47,174 nt of DNA from Flagellimonas onchidii (GCF_004804315.1 NZ_SRXX01000022.1:1-47174); one strand, 5' to 3'; counted from the stretch's first letter, positions 25,380-34,381 are shown. Notes: generated from the letters alone by a model not told the origin. Numbers and translations are program-made.

Positions 25380-28300
25380 ATGAAATATTTGTCGCCCTTT
25401 TCGGGAATAAAAACGATTCTCCTTTTGATACTTACCCTATTTCAATTGGGAGGGTTCTTTTTGTTTGGGCAGGATCAGGTCTATTTTAAATCCCTTATCC
25501 CAACCCACAATAATAAACAGCTCTTTGTAAGTCATATTGGCCAGGATTCATTAGGTAACATTTGGATGTCCTCATCGCATGGAGTTTTAATCTACAACGG
25601 CTACACTTTTTCCTTGATAAATAAGGGTGATATCTTTCCAAATATTGATTGGGAAGATAGGATTGAATACATCGTCAATGATGACTCAAAAAATGTTTGG
25701 ATTAATACGAGTAATGGGCGTTTGGCAAAATACGAAGGTGGGGTGGGTCAATTTCAGAACTTCGATGACAAGCTAGCGGGAAAATCCATTTGGAAAGTTC
25801 GCCCCAATGGCAAACAGGTATGGATGGCCACAAAAGCTGGTGACATCTATAAATATCACAATAGTGAGTTTGACAGTATTACCACCATTCCAAACATCAA
25901 TCTGACCGACAATCAGGTAAATACTTTGGACTTTGACAAAAACGACAATGTTTATGTGGGTACTACCCAAGGTAAAATATACAAATACTCGGTGCAGTCT
26001 GGCCGACAAACCGAAATCATAGGCCCTTTTACAGATTATCCAGGTGGTATCATCCTTAGAATGGATGGTGCCAATAGGCTTTGGATAGGCACCGAATGGC
26101 ATGGCTTGCACATTTATGATATTGCCCAACAAAAAATGATCTCCGATAATTTCCTAAACGGAGATATCTCCGATATTGGATCCTCTCTTTTTTTGACCCT
26201 GTTCTTGGATAGCAATGAAAATATTTGGGCAGGAACAGATGGGAATGGCCTTTTTAAGATCAACAGTGAGACCGGCCGTGTTCAGGTATACAAAAAAAGA
26301 TATCTGGATGAGTTTTCCATTGAGAGCAATACCATACTGGACATCAACGAGGATGACCACGAAAACATCTGGTTGACCAACAAGTATGGCACGTTGAACG
26401 TTATTCCGAAAGCCAACAAAAATGTAGGTTACCATCCAGGTTCGGACAATGACATTCCCATGAGGGTATTGAGCATTCTAAAAGCTTCGGACAAAGCTCT
26501 TTGGATTGGAACCGATGGGGCTGGGCTCACCCAGATTACGGAAAATGCCCCCCCAAAGCAGTTTTTTAATGATGACAACAATGCTTTTTACATACAATCC
26601 ATTGCAGAGGATGAAAAAGCCAATATTTGGTTCGGAACCTATAGAAATGGGCTATGGCATCGCAAGGAGGACGCCAAAACCTTTAAGGAAGTACCCGTAA
26701 CCAACGATAAGGGTCAGATTGCCCAAGATATCCGTGAGTTATTTACCGATTCAAAAGGTAGAATATGGGTAGGTTCCAACGTGTCGTTAAACGTTTATGA
26801 TTCAAACCAAAGGTTGCTGGCCTCCTTTTGTAACAACGAAAATGGGTTACATGGCACCATAGTTGAAAAAATAGTGGAGGATTCGAAAGGCGGCATTTGG
26901 CTCGGTCAGATCGGTGGGGGGCTTTTTAAGTTTGTGGAGGACAACCAGAACTTTGCCCACTCATTTTTTGAAAATTACCATTCCCGATCAGGAGAGACCG
27001 TTCCCCGGGTGGTCTCCATGGTATCCAGTGAGGATTATAAGATTTGGTTCATTAATGAGCAGTTTAAATTGAATGTTTTCGATATCAATAGCAAAACATT
27101 TTTGGAGGATGACCAAGTAAAGGCTATCAACGATCATGGTTTTAATGCAGTAAATCTGGTTGACAAAGACAATATTTGGGCCAGTGCGGGCAATGCAATT
27201 GTCCACTTGGACCTTAAGACCAAATCGACCAAATTATATTATGCTTCGGACGGTCTCCCAGATGGTAGCTTTATGATAAGAAGTACATTTAAGGACAAAG
27301 ATGGCCAGCTTTATTTTGGGAGTACCAAAGGTGTGGCCCATTTCTTCCCGGAAAAATTGACCAAAGGCCCCTCCAGCCCCAAACTCGTGGTATACGATGC
27401 ACAAGTGCTGAACAGACCTGTCAAAGACCTTCTTCCCGACCAGATAAAGTCTGAAGTGTTTGATCTTGAAAACCTAGATCTTGCCTACGACCAGTCTTCC
27501 TTTTCCATACGGTTTTCCGCCATTGACAACATACTGAATCCCAATTACTTCTATTCTTACAGGTTGACGGGTTTTGATGATGACTGGAGACATACCTATA
27601 CTGAAGGACTGGCGTCTTACACCAATGTTCCTCCAGGGGATTATACGCTTGATATAAAAGCCCATGGAATGGACAACCTTTCTTCCAAAATTGAAAAAAA
27701 AATCAATATTTCAATTGCACGGCCCTTTTGGAACAAACCCCTGGCACATATCATATACCTTGCGTTTATCTCGTTGCTCATATTTAGCATTGTAAAGTGG
27801 TACAGGCTCAGAAAAAAACTGTTGATTAATAAGATAATCCGAACCAAGGAACATGACCTTCACAATGCAAAGATGGACTTCTTTACAAAGATGTCACACG
27901 AAATCCAAACACCGATTACCTTAATTCTTGGTCCCATTGAAAATATGCTCCAAAGAGCTGAGCTTAATGGAAATATGCTTTTAAGGGAAAGACTGAACAT
28001 TATTTCCAATAATGCGAAAAGACTCAGCCGAATTGCAAGAGAACTTACCTTATTGAGAAACAGGGATGCAAACAAACTCCGTTTGCTCGTAGGCCAAAAC
28101 AACTTACATAAAGATATATTGGATATTTGTTCGTCCTTTAAGGAAATTGCCAGAAACAAACAGATTGACTTATCCATCAATTGTCCGAAAAACCTTGGCG
28201 AGGCATGGTACGACAAAGAAAAATTGGAGCATATATTGTATAACCTACTTTCCAATGCCTTTAAATATACTCCTGCTGAGGGGAATGTCCAGTTAACCGT

Positions 28301-29486
28301 TTCACCGATAAACAAAAAAAGTTGTGTCAAGATTTCTGTTTCAGATTCAGGACTGGGCATCGAGAAGGAGGAGTTGGATAAAATTTTTGAAATTTTCTAT
28401 AGATCCAATACCAACAAAAGATTTAAAGGAGCTGGAATTGGTTTGGCCCTGACCAAAGACCTGATAACCTTACACAAAGGAAAAATTAAGGTTAAGAGCG
28501 CCCCTCATGAAGGAACAACTTTTATGATAAAACTTCCGGTTGCTGAAAAATTTTATGATGATACTGAGAAGATTGCCATCAACCATCCAAATTCCAAAAA
28601 AGAACAGATGGAGAACATTCAAGCGCAAGAAGTATCCCAAGAAAATATAAACAAAAGGAGCATCTTGGTGGTGGAGGACAACTACGAGCTACAGCAATTT
28701 ATAAAAGATCTCTTATCTCCCCAATACAATATTTTGCTTGCTGATAATGGCGAAGAAGGTTTCTATCATGCAAAAAACAATATTCCCGATCTGATCATAA
28801 GCGACATTATGATGCCCCAGATGGATGGGATTGAGATGAGCAAGGAACTTAAGAAACATAATTTGACCAAGCACATTCCCATAATTCTATTAACGGCGAA
28901 AAATTCCACCAAAGCCAAGATTGAAGGATTGAAAACCGGAGCTGTAGAATTCATAAACAAGCCTTTCAACACCAACGAGCTTGTCTTAAAAGTGAACAAC
29001 CTTCTGTTATCCAAAGAGTATATTATTTCCAAATATCGAAAAGAACTGATCAACAGACCACATATTGAGAAAAATCGATCACAAGATGAGATCTTTTTAG
29101 AAAGCTTTGTGGACCATATCAATAAGAACATCACCGATCCGGATTTTAAGGTACAGCAACTGGCAGGACACTTGAACATGAGTTATTCGAGTTTATACAG
29201 AAAATGCTTAAGTGTCACTGGTTTAAGTGTTATTGACTTTATTAGAGAAATGCGGCTTAAAAAAGGTGCCATACTTCTGGCCAAATTTGGTTATTCCATC
29301 TCCGAGGCTGCTCATTTGGTAGGCTTTAATGACCCAAAGTACTTCTCAAAAAGTTTTAAAAACCAATTTGCGGAAACGCCCAAGGATTTTAAGAAACACG
29401 CTGATCTATCCGATGATGTAGATGTTTATCTTGCTCAATATCACATTAGCGATGTCAACTTTTTTGAACCTCCGGCCCAGGTTTAA
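25380..29486 (+). CDS. Hybrid two-component system sensor/regulator (HTCS) of the PUL
   Basis: The 1368-residue one-protein signalling system runs as follows. A signal/membrane segment (about 8-30) is followed by a periplasmic two-component-regulator propeller of repeated W-x-G/S-T units to about residue 690, then a Y_Y_Y domain (about 700-790) and a membrane segment (about 795-815). Next come a histidine kinase with H840 in SHEIQTP (Q replaces the usual LR of HELRTP), an ATPase domain with DSGLGIEKEEL and GAGIGLALTK, a receiver with D1100 and phospho-acceptor D1142 in SDIMMPQMDG, and a C-terminal AraC helix-turn-helix (about 1265-1360). HTCS proteins sense a glycan breakdown product in the periplasm and activate their neighbouring PUL. 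It is divergent from that operon. Confidence 0.95.
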   Translation: MKYLSPFSGIKTILLLILTLFQLGGFFLFGQDQVYFKSLIPTHNNKQLFVSHIGQDSLGNIWMSSSHGVLIYNGYTFSLINKGDIFPNIDWEDRIEYIVNDDSKNVWINTSNGRLAKYEGGVGQFQNFDDKLAGKSIWKVRPNGKQVWMATKAGDIYKYHNSEFDSITTIPNINLTDNQVNTLDFDKNDNVYVGTTQGKIYKYSVQSGRQTEIIGPFTDYPGGIILRMDGANRLWIGTEWHGLHIYDIAQQKMISDNFLNGDISDIGSSLFLTLFLDSNENIWAGTDGNGLFKINSETGRVQVYKKRYLDEFSIESNTILDINEDDHENIWLTNKYGTLNVIPKANKNVGYHPGSDNDIPMRVLSILKASDKALWIGTDGAGLTQITENAPPKQFFNDDNNAFYIQSIAEDEKANIWFGTYRNGLWHRKEDAKTFKEVPVTNDKGQIAQDIRELFTDSKGRIWVGSNVSLNVYDSNQRLLASFCNNENGLHGTIVEKIVEDSKGGIWLGQIGGGLFKFVEDNQNFAHSFFENYHSRSGETVPRVVSMVSSEDYKIWFINEQFKLNVFDINSKTFLEDDQVKAINDHGFNAVNLVDKDNIWASAGNAIVHLDLKTKSTKLYYASDGLPDGSFMIRSTFKDKDGQLYFGSTKGVAHFFPEKLTKGPSSPKLVVYDAQVLNRPVKDLLPDQIKSEVFDLENLDLAYDQSSFSIRFSAIDNILNPNYFYSYRLTGFDDDWRHTYTEGLASYTNVPPGDYTLDIKAHGMDNLSSKIEKKINISIARPFWNKPLAHIIYLAFISLLIFSIVKWYRLRKKLLINKIIRTKEHDLHNAKMDFFTKMSHEIQTPITLILGPIENMLQRAELNGNMLLRERLNIISNNAKRLSRIARELTLLRNRDANKLRLLVGQNNLHKDILDICSSFKEIARNKQIDLSINCPKNLGEAWYDKEKLEHILYNLLSNAFKYTPAEGNVQLTVSPINKKSCVKISVSDSGLGIEKEELDKIFEIFYRSNTNKRFKGAGIGLALTKDLITLHKGKIKVKSAPHEGTTFMIKLPVAEKFYDDTEKIAINHPNSKKEQMENIQAQEVSQENINKRSILVVEDNYELQQFIKDLLSPQYNILLADNGEEGFYHAKNNIPDLIISDIMMPQMDGIEMSKELKKHNLTKHIPIILLTAKNSTKAKIEGLKTGAVEFINKPFNTNELVLKVNNLLLSKEYIISKYRKELINRPHIEKNRSQDEIFLESFVDHINKNITDPDFKVQQLAGHLNMSYSSLYRKCLSVTGLSVIDFIREMRLKKGAILLAKFGYSISEAAHLVGFNDPKYFSKSFKNQFAETPKDFKKHADLSDDVDVYLAQYHISDVNFFEPPAQV

Positions 29487-29627
29487 TTTTACTAATCCAC
29501 CATTCCAACATTTCAAATTGTAAGTGATACATGAACTAAAATAGTTTTAAAAGACAAGGGTCAATAACAATAAACAACTATTCCAAAAGATTGTAAGATA
29601 CTATTCGGGCCAAATCGGTTGAAAAAT

Positions 29628-29641
29628 ATGATAAATATCAT
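29628..29641. promoter_or_regulatory. FNR/DNR-like palindrome upstream of ric
   Basis: ATGATAAATATCAT has perfect 6-bp arms around AA, with the TGAT-N4-ATCA core of FNR/DNR-type NO and anaerobic regulators. Its centre (29634.5) is 29.5 nt from the first base of TACCTTCG (29664-29671), a -7-like box; the same palindrome is at the same distance before norC. A perfect TAnnTTTG, TATGTTTG, also lies at 29652-29659. Confidence 0.75.
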
Positions 29642-29677
29642 ACTACTACTTTATGTTTGAGCATACCTTCGCACAAT

Positions 29678-29697
29678 AAAAGATAAAAAAGTCTTTT
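29678..29697. promoter_or_regulatory. Shared leader palindrome, candidate Rrf2 operator, ric copy
   Basis: AAAAGA, 8 nt, then TCTTTT, over the expected start-site region of ric. The enclosing 29672-29700 is identical to the norC leader at 25 of 29 positions, and the palindrome also recurs in the rrf2 promoter. Confidence 0.6.
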
Positions 29698-29707
29698 AAT
29701 TTAAAAA

Positions 29708-30430
29708 ATGGAAATCATAAAAAATAAAACTGTAGCAGATTTTGTTACTGAAAACATTAAAACTGCCCATATTTTTAAAAAATATGGGATTGATTTTTGT
29801 TGTGGAGGAGGTATCTCGGTAAAAGAGGCCTGTGAAAAAAACAATGTCGATGAAGTGTTCTTGGAAAAAGAGCTTATGGCAGTTGATGAGATTATTGATC
29901 GCGCCCATGACTATGACAATTGGGATATCAATTTTTTAGTGGATCATATCATTAATGTTCATCATACCTACGTCAATGAAAGTTTGCCTATTTTATCTAA
30001 ATATGCCAATAAAGTGGCCAAGGTACATGGGAAACATTATAAAGAAATTCTTGAAGTGAATATTTTGTTCCACAATGTGGCCAATGAACTTTTATCCCAT
30101 CTCCAAAAAGAAGAACAGGTTTTGTTCCCGTATATTAAGCAGTTGGCCAAGGCCAAAAAAGAAAATGTGGCCAATGACATTCATCCTCCTTTTGGGTCTG
30201 TAAACAACCCTATACAAATGATGGAACATGAACATGAAGATGCGGGGAAAGTTTTTCAGGAAATTGCCAAATTGACAAACAATTATACCCCACCCCCCGA
30301 AGCTTGCAATACGTTTAGGGCCCTATATGCTAAGCTTGATGAGTTTGAACAGGATTTACATCTTCACATTCATTTAGAGAACAATATATTGCACCCCAAA
30401 GCCATTGCACTGGAAAAGAGCTTAGGATAA
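29708..30430 (+). CDS. ric: Iron-sulfur cluster repair di-iron protein (ScdA/RIC/YtfE family)
   Basis: RIC proteins repair iron-sulfur clusters damaged by nitric oxide or peroxide, using a di-iron centre. The 240-residue sequence has the ScdA_N (DUF542) domain with the DFCCGGG motif (C31-C32), then a hemerythrin-like four-helix bundle from about residue 75 with the expected histidines and glutamates (VDHIINVHHTYV, KVHGKHYKE, LLSHLQKEEQVLFPY, MMEHEHEDAG, HLHIHLENNILHP). It has its own promoter with an FNR/DNR-like palindrome and the leader palindrome shared with norC, which fits NO-inducible expression. A strong hairpin terminator follows at 30457-30492. Confidence 0.94.
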   Translation: MEIIKNKTVADFVTENIKTAHIFKKYGIDFCCGGGISVKEACEKNNVDEVFLEKELMAVDEIIDRAHDYDNWDINFLVDHIINVHHTYVNESLPILSKYANKVAKVHGKHYKEILEVNILFHNVANELLSHLQKEEQVLFPYIKQLAKAKKENVANDIHPPFGSVNNPIQMMEHEHEDAGKVFQEIAKLTNNYTPPPEACNTFRALYAKLDEFEQDLHLHIHLENNILHPKAIALEKSLG

Positions 30431-30456
30431 AATAATTTTAATTTCATAGCCATTAT

Positions 30457-30492
30457 AAAATGGAGTATCAACGGCTTTAGATGCTCCATTTT
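30457..30492 (+). terminator. Intrinsic terminator after ric
   Basis: The 12-bp arms AAAATGGAGTAT (30457-30468) and ATGCTCCATTTT (30481-30492), with one G-T wobble, enclose a 12-nt loop and are followed by TTTTGG. This ends ric and makes the next gene depend on its own promoter. Confidence 0.8.
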
Positions 30493-30544
30493 TTGGTTTT
30501 ATACCACATAACATTTCTTCAGAAGAAGTACCTTTAACATGTAA

Positions 30545-31765
30545 TTGTATTTTGTGCAAACACTAAAAAAACACAGCCTTTTTGCCATAGGTTATTTTCT
30601 TTTGATTGCTCTTTTGGGGCTGGTTTTACGGCTTTTCCAACTGGTTGAACTTCCGTTTGATTACAGGTTTTTGGTCCACACCCATTCCCATGTCGCCTTG
30701 TTGGGCTGGGTATATACCACTTTAACTACACTGATCTATAAATCATACTTAAGCAAAGCTTCCATTCATAAAAAATACCGAAACCTGTTTTGGTTTACCC
30801 AAGTCACTATCGTTGGCATGTTGTTTACCTTCCCTTTTACTGGATATGCTTTGTTTTCCATCATATTTTCAACCTTATTCTTGTTTGCTTCCTATGTTTT
30901 TATGTGGTTGTTCATCAAACATACTTCCGAAGCGCAAAAAAGAACATATTCGTACAAATGCATCCTTGTTTCATTATGGTATATGGTAATATCGAGCATA
31001 GGCCCATGGGCTTTGGGAATAATCATGAATACCGCGGGAAGTGGTTCTGACCTCTATAGAAATGCTATCTATTTCTACCTTCACTTTCAATATAATGGAT
31101 GGTTTGTCATGGCTCTTATTGGAATACTGCTATACGTTCTTGAGCAAAACAAAATAAAACTATCTCCAAAGAGATTCAGACCGTTCTTTTGGACCATGAA
31201 TATTGGTATTGTGGCAACTTTTGCTATTTCCGTACTATGGATGCAACCTCCAATGTTTATCTACTTCATTTCCGGTTTTGGGTCTTTGCTTCAACTTTTT
31301 GCCTTTGGTATTTTAATGAAGTGGCTATTGCCCTTAAGGGAAAAAATCAAAAATTTGAGCTCAAGACTCTTTTGTCCTTTGTTAAAAATAACCGGCATGT
31401 TTTTTTTAATAAAATTGCTTTTCCAGATTCTTGGGTCTCTACCCTATTTTGCCGCAGTAATTTCATCAAACATAGATTTGATGATTGGATATATTCATTG
31501 GACATTTTTAGGGGTCATCAGTATTGCAGCTCTGGTATTTTTATCCTATTTCAAACTAATTCGGCTATCAAAGGGAACAATGTTACTTTACCTGATCGGT
31601 TTTTTCTTGACCGAAGGACTCATTTTTTATAAGGGGATTGTGGTTTGGTCAAAGTCTTGGTTGACAGCCAATTATTTGTTGTATTTAGCAGTGGCCAGTG
31701 GGGTATTTTTAATAGGAATTGCCCAAATTTTTATAAATCAGTTCAGAAAAATGACTAAGAACTGA
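30545..31765 (+). CDS. Multi-pass membrane protein with haem-copper-oxidase-like histidines, function unknown
   Basis: The 406-residue protein has about eleven to twelve hydrophobic segments. Histidines in conserved-looking settings are H45, H47 and H49 in LVHTHSHVALLGW, H180 in YLHFQYNGWFVMA, and H318 in GYIHWTFLG. Such His-in-helix patterns resemble subunit I of haem-copper oxidases, cNorB and NnrS, but the length is short and no full set of ligands can be matched. It lies directly after ric, so a link to NO or copper/haem handling is plausible (inference). The start is TTG at 30545 or GTG at 30554, since the first in-frame ATG is at residue 92. A TACCTTTA box at 30529-30536 is so close that the GTG start is preferred. 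Confidence 0.75.
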   Translation: MYFVQTLKKHSLFAIGYFLLIALLGLVLRLFQLVELPFDYRFLVHTHSHVALLGWVYTTLTTLIYKSYLSKASIHKKYRNLFWFTQVTIVGMLFTFPFTGYALFSIIFSTLFLFASYVFMWLFIKHTSEAQKRTYSYKCILVSLWYMVISSIGPWALGIIMNTAGSGSDLYRNAIYFYLHFQYNGWFVMALIGILLYVLEQNKIKLSPKRFRPFFWTMNIGIVATFAISVLWMQPPMFIYFISGFGSLLQLFAFGILMKWLLPLREKIKNLSSRLFCPLLKITGMFFLIKLLFQILGSLPYFAAVISSNIDLMIGYIHWTFLGVISIAALVFLSYFKLIRLSKGTMLLYLIGFFLTEGLIFYKGIVVWSKSWLTANYLLYLAVASGVFLIGIAQIFINQFRKMTKN

Positions 31766-31779
31766 TATAAAGTTGCCCG

Positions 31780-33330
31780 TTAAATATTATCAATATTGAA
31801 ATAACCGCCTCTATTTTCTTTACGTGATAATGATTCACCAATAATCAAATGTGCCACGTTGATCATATTACGTAATTCGCAGAGGGAGGTGTTCACTTTT
31901 GATGTCTTATAGAGCTCTTCTACCTCCTTATAAATAATATCCAAGCGCGTAATAGCCTTAGTCAGCCTGTCATTACTCCGCACAATACCCACATAGTCCC
32001 GCATCAGAGCTTGCAGTTCTTTAAGGTTATGTTGAATCAATACGTGTTCTTTTGGAATACTTGTGCCTTCATCGTTCCGGTCAGGAATTTCAAAATCCAT
32101 AGGTTGATTGGATTCCCCAGTAAGATATTTAAATATGTTATGAGCATACACCAATGCCTCCAACAACGAATTTGAAGCCAACCGATTGGCACCATGCAGT
32201 CCCGTTCTGGAACACTCACCACATGCAAACAAATTTTTAATGGTGGTTTTGCCATTTTTATCAACCACAATTCCACCGCACAGATAATGCGATGCAGGCA
32301 CAACCGGAATCCAATCCTTTTCAATATCAATATGAAGAGTTTTACACGTTTCATAGATGTTTGGAAAGTGCTTTTTGAAAGCTTCACTGTCCAAATGCGT
32401 GCAATCTAAAAAAACATGGGTATCACCTGATTTTTTTAACTCGTTGTCTATGCTTTGTGATACGATGTCTCTGGATGCCAGTTCGGCACGAGGATCATAA
32501 TCTGGCATAAACCTATGTCCTTTTTTATTTCGTAGGAAAGCACCAACCCCCCTTACTGCTTCCGAAATCAGAAAAGTAGATTCTCCCTGTTTGTTATATA
32601 GTGCTGTTGGGTGGAACTGGACAAATTCCATATCTTTTATTTGGGCTTTCGCCCGATATGCCATCGCTATGCCATCACCTGTGGCCACATCCGGGTTGGT
32701 GGTGTATCCATACGCTCGGCCTATACCACCGGAAGCCAACAAGGTATTTTTAGCCTTTATGGTATGAATCTTCCCGGTTCTTTCTTCAAGAACATAGGCT
32801 CCATAACAAGATAATTGATGAGAGACTCCTTGCTTTAAATGATGCTCTGTAATTAGATCTATTGCAAAATGATGCGAAAACAATGTTACATTTTCAAGCT
32901 GGTGGACCCGTGCTAAAAGTGTCCGTTCCATTTCAAGACCGGTAATATCTTTATGATGGACCACACGGTGTTCAGAATGCCCTCCCTCCTTACCCAAATT
33001 AAAGTTTCCTCTGGGGTCAATGTCAAAGTTGGCACCCCATGTTATCAGTTCTTTAAAACGTTTTGGGCCTTCTTTAATTACCATTTGAACCACCGGTTCA
33101 TCACATAACCCATCACCGGCTATCAATGTATCCTGAATGTGTTTTTGAAATGAATCCTCCTCAGTATCCAATACCACCGCAACACCTCCCTGTGCATATT
33201 TTGTGTTGGATTCGTCTTCATCCCCCTTGGTAACAATTGTGATTTCCCGATCTGCAAACTCCTCAGCGATTTTGACAGCAAAGGTCAATCCCGCAATACC
33301 TGAACCTATGACCAAATAATCAGTAACCAT
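31780..33330 (-). CDS. nadB: L-aspartate oxidase NadB
   Basis: NadB is the FAD enzyme that oxidises L-aspartate to iminoaspartate, the substrate of NadA, in NAD de novo synthesis. The 516-residue sequence has the FAD loop GSGIAGLTFAVK, the ESNTKYAQGGVAVV segment, the EGGHSEHRVVHHKDITG active-site stretch, HPTALY, HYLCGGIVVD and the FACGECSRTGLHGANRLASNSLLEALVYA signature that separates NadB from succinate dehydrogenase. It begins directly at the base after the nadA stop, so the two are translated as a unit. It converges on the membrane protein gene at 30545 (15-bp gap). Confidence 0.96.
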   Translation of the reverse strand: MVTDYLVIGSGIAGLTFAVKIAEEFADREITIVTKGDEDESNTKYAQGGVAVVLDTEEDSFQKHIQDTLIAGDGLCDEPVVQMVIKEGPKRFKELITWGANFDIDPRGNFNLGKEGGHSEHRVVHHKDITGLEMERTLLARVHQLENVTLFSHHFAIDLITEHHLKQGVSHQLSCYGAYVLEERTGKIHTIKAKNTLLASGGIGRAYGYTTNPDVATGDGIAMAYRAKAQIKDMEFVQFHPTALYNKQGESTFLISEAVRGVGAFLRNKKGHRFMPDYDPRAELASRDIVSQSIDNELKKSGDTHVFLDCTHLDSEAFKKHFPNIYETCKTLHIDIEKDWIPVVPASHYLCGGIVVDKNGKTTIKNLFACGECSRTGLHGANRLASNSLLEALVYAHNIFKYLTGESNQPMDFEIPDRNDEGTSIPKEHVLIQHNLKELQALMRDYVGIVRSNDRLTKAITRLDIIYKEVEELYKTSKVNTSLCELRNMINVAHLIIGESLSRKENRGGYFNIDNI

Positions 33331-34257
33331 CTATTTGGAAAGCTCTAGCATCCGTTCAATGGGAACCAATGCTCTCTTTTGAATATGCTTGGGCACTTCT
33401 ATTTCCGGGCTTTCGTTCAACAAACAATCATGCAATTTTTGTAGGGTATTCACTTTCATAAATGCACATTCACTACAAGCACAGGTATTGTCTTCATGGG
33501 TAGGAGCCGGAATTAACTCAGCGGCAGGAACTTCTTTTCGCATTTTATGAAGAATTCCAGCTTCTGTAGCTACAATGAATTTTCCTTTGGGATGGGCCTT
33601 CACATATTGGATCATTCCAGCAGTGGAGCCAATATATGTTGCTGTTTTGAGAATATGCTCTTCAGATTCTGGATGAGCGATAATCTTATAGTCTGGATAT
33701 TTTTTGTGCAGTGCCAAGAGTTTATCCATGGAAAAGGCCTCATGCACCAAACAGCTTCCATCCCAAAGCAACATGTCTCGCCCTGTTTTTTTCATAATGT
33801 ACTTTCCAAGATTTCTGTCCGGAGCAAAAATGATGGATTGATCTTCCGGAATGGACTCAATAATTTTGAGAGTGTTGGACGATGTGCATACGATATCTGT
33901 CAGTGCTTTGACTTCAGCACTACAATTCACATAGGTGACCACAGTGTGATCGGGGTGCAATTTCACAAACCTTTCAAAGACATCAGACGGACATGATTCA
34001 GCCAGGGAACAGCCCGCTTCCAGATCAGGGAGCAGTACTTTTTTGTATGGATTCAATATTTTGGCGGTTTCGGCCATAAAGTGAACCCCCGCAAAAACAA
34101 TCACATCTGCATCTGTTTCTGCAGCTATTTGTGACAGTCCCAAACTATCTCCAACATAATCAGCAATCTCTTGAATTTCAGGAATCTGATAATAATGTGC
34201 CAAGATAATTGCGTTCTTCTCTTTCTTTAATTCTGCTATGCTCTGTTTTAGATCCAT
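33331..34257 (-). CDS. nadA: Quinolinate synthase NadA
   Basis: NadA condenses iminoaspartate with dihydroxyacetone phosphate to quinolinate and needs a [4Fe-4S] cluster, so it is a known NO- and oxygen-sensitive enzyme. The start is placed at 34257 ([24 protein letters not shown]), not at an upstream ATG at 34341, whose extension is hydrophobic, unlike the family, and would overlap the promoter. Family marks are [63 protein letters not shown] and the ACSECAFM cluster cysteine site. The promoter contains an FNR/DNR-like site at 34310-34323, so NAD synthesis seems tied to the same control as the nor genes. Confidence 0.95.
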   Translation of the reverse strand: MDLKQSIAELKKEKNAIILAHYYQIPEIQEIADYVGDSLGLSQIAAETDADVIVFAGVHFMAETAKILNPYKKVLLPDLEAGCSLAESCPSDVFERFVKLHPDHTVVTYVNCSAEVKALTDIVCTSSNTLKIIESIPEDQSIIFAPDRNLGKYIMKKTGRDMLLWDGSCLVHEAFSMDKLLALHKKYPDYKIIAHPESEEHILKTATYIGSTAGMIQYVKAHPKGKFIVATEAGILHKMRKEVPAAELIPAPTHEDNTCACSECAFMKVNTLQKLHDCLLNESPEIEVPKHIQKRALVPIERMLELSK

Positions 34258-34309
34258 TTGGCAATAACTCTGCTTGATGCGAAAATAATCTTGAACCACA
34301 CCAAAAAGC

Positions 34310-34323
34310 ATGATAAAAGTCAT
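34310..34323. promoter_or_regulatory. Weaker FNR/DNR-like palindrome upstream of nadA
   Basis: On the minus strand ATGACTTTTATCAT matches the norC/ric site in both half-cores (TGAC-N4-ATCA). Its centre (34316.5) is exactly 29.5 nt from the first base of TATTTTCG (34287 to 34280), a -7-like box, the same geometry as at norC and ric. Confidence 0.55.
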
Positions 34324-34352
34324 ACTAGATACCCTTAACAAATGTTTATCAT

Positions 34353-34372
34353 TTAAGACTAATGTGTCTTTT
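34353..34372. promoter_or_regulatory. Shared palindrome, candidate Rrf2 auto-operator
   Basis: TTAAGA, 8 nt, then TCTTTT; within it AAGAC-N6-GTCTT is a perfect 5-bp inverted repeat. It lies just upstream of the rrf2 -7 box (34374), where a bound repressor would block RNA polymerase. The right half TCTTTTA and the 8-nt spacing equal those in the ric and norC leaders. Confidence 0.55.
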
Positions 34373-34373
34373 A

Positions 34374-34381
34374 TATATTTG
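34374..34381 (+). promoter_or_regulatory. -7 element of the rrf2 gene
   Basis: TATATTTG matches TAnnTTTG exactly, 16 bp before the ATG at 34398. Confidence 0.6.

Noticed and set aside
27860..28360. 166-codon antisense frame in the HTCS kinase region, and similar long antisense frames in the susC, FG-GAP and nor genes
   Set aside because: These are mirror frames of strongly conserved coding sequence with no family similarity.
30494..30506. TGGTTTTATACCA, a short palindrome 29 nt before the -7-like box of the membrane-protein gene
   Set aside because: The spacing resembles that of the FNR/DNR-like sites, but the sequence has no TGAT/ATCA core and part lies in the ric terminator tail.
33331..34341. 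Longer nadA with start at 34341
   Set aside because: The 28 extra residues are hydrophobic and unlike NadA N-termini, and they would cover the promoter and the FNR/DNR-like site; ATG at 34257 fits the family.
34339..34352. Possible FNR/DNR-like site upstream of rrf2 on the plus strand
   Set aside because: Only one half-site (TTATCAT) matches, and the distance to the -7 box is 28.5 nt, so it is too weak to claim.
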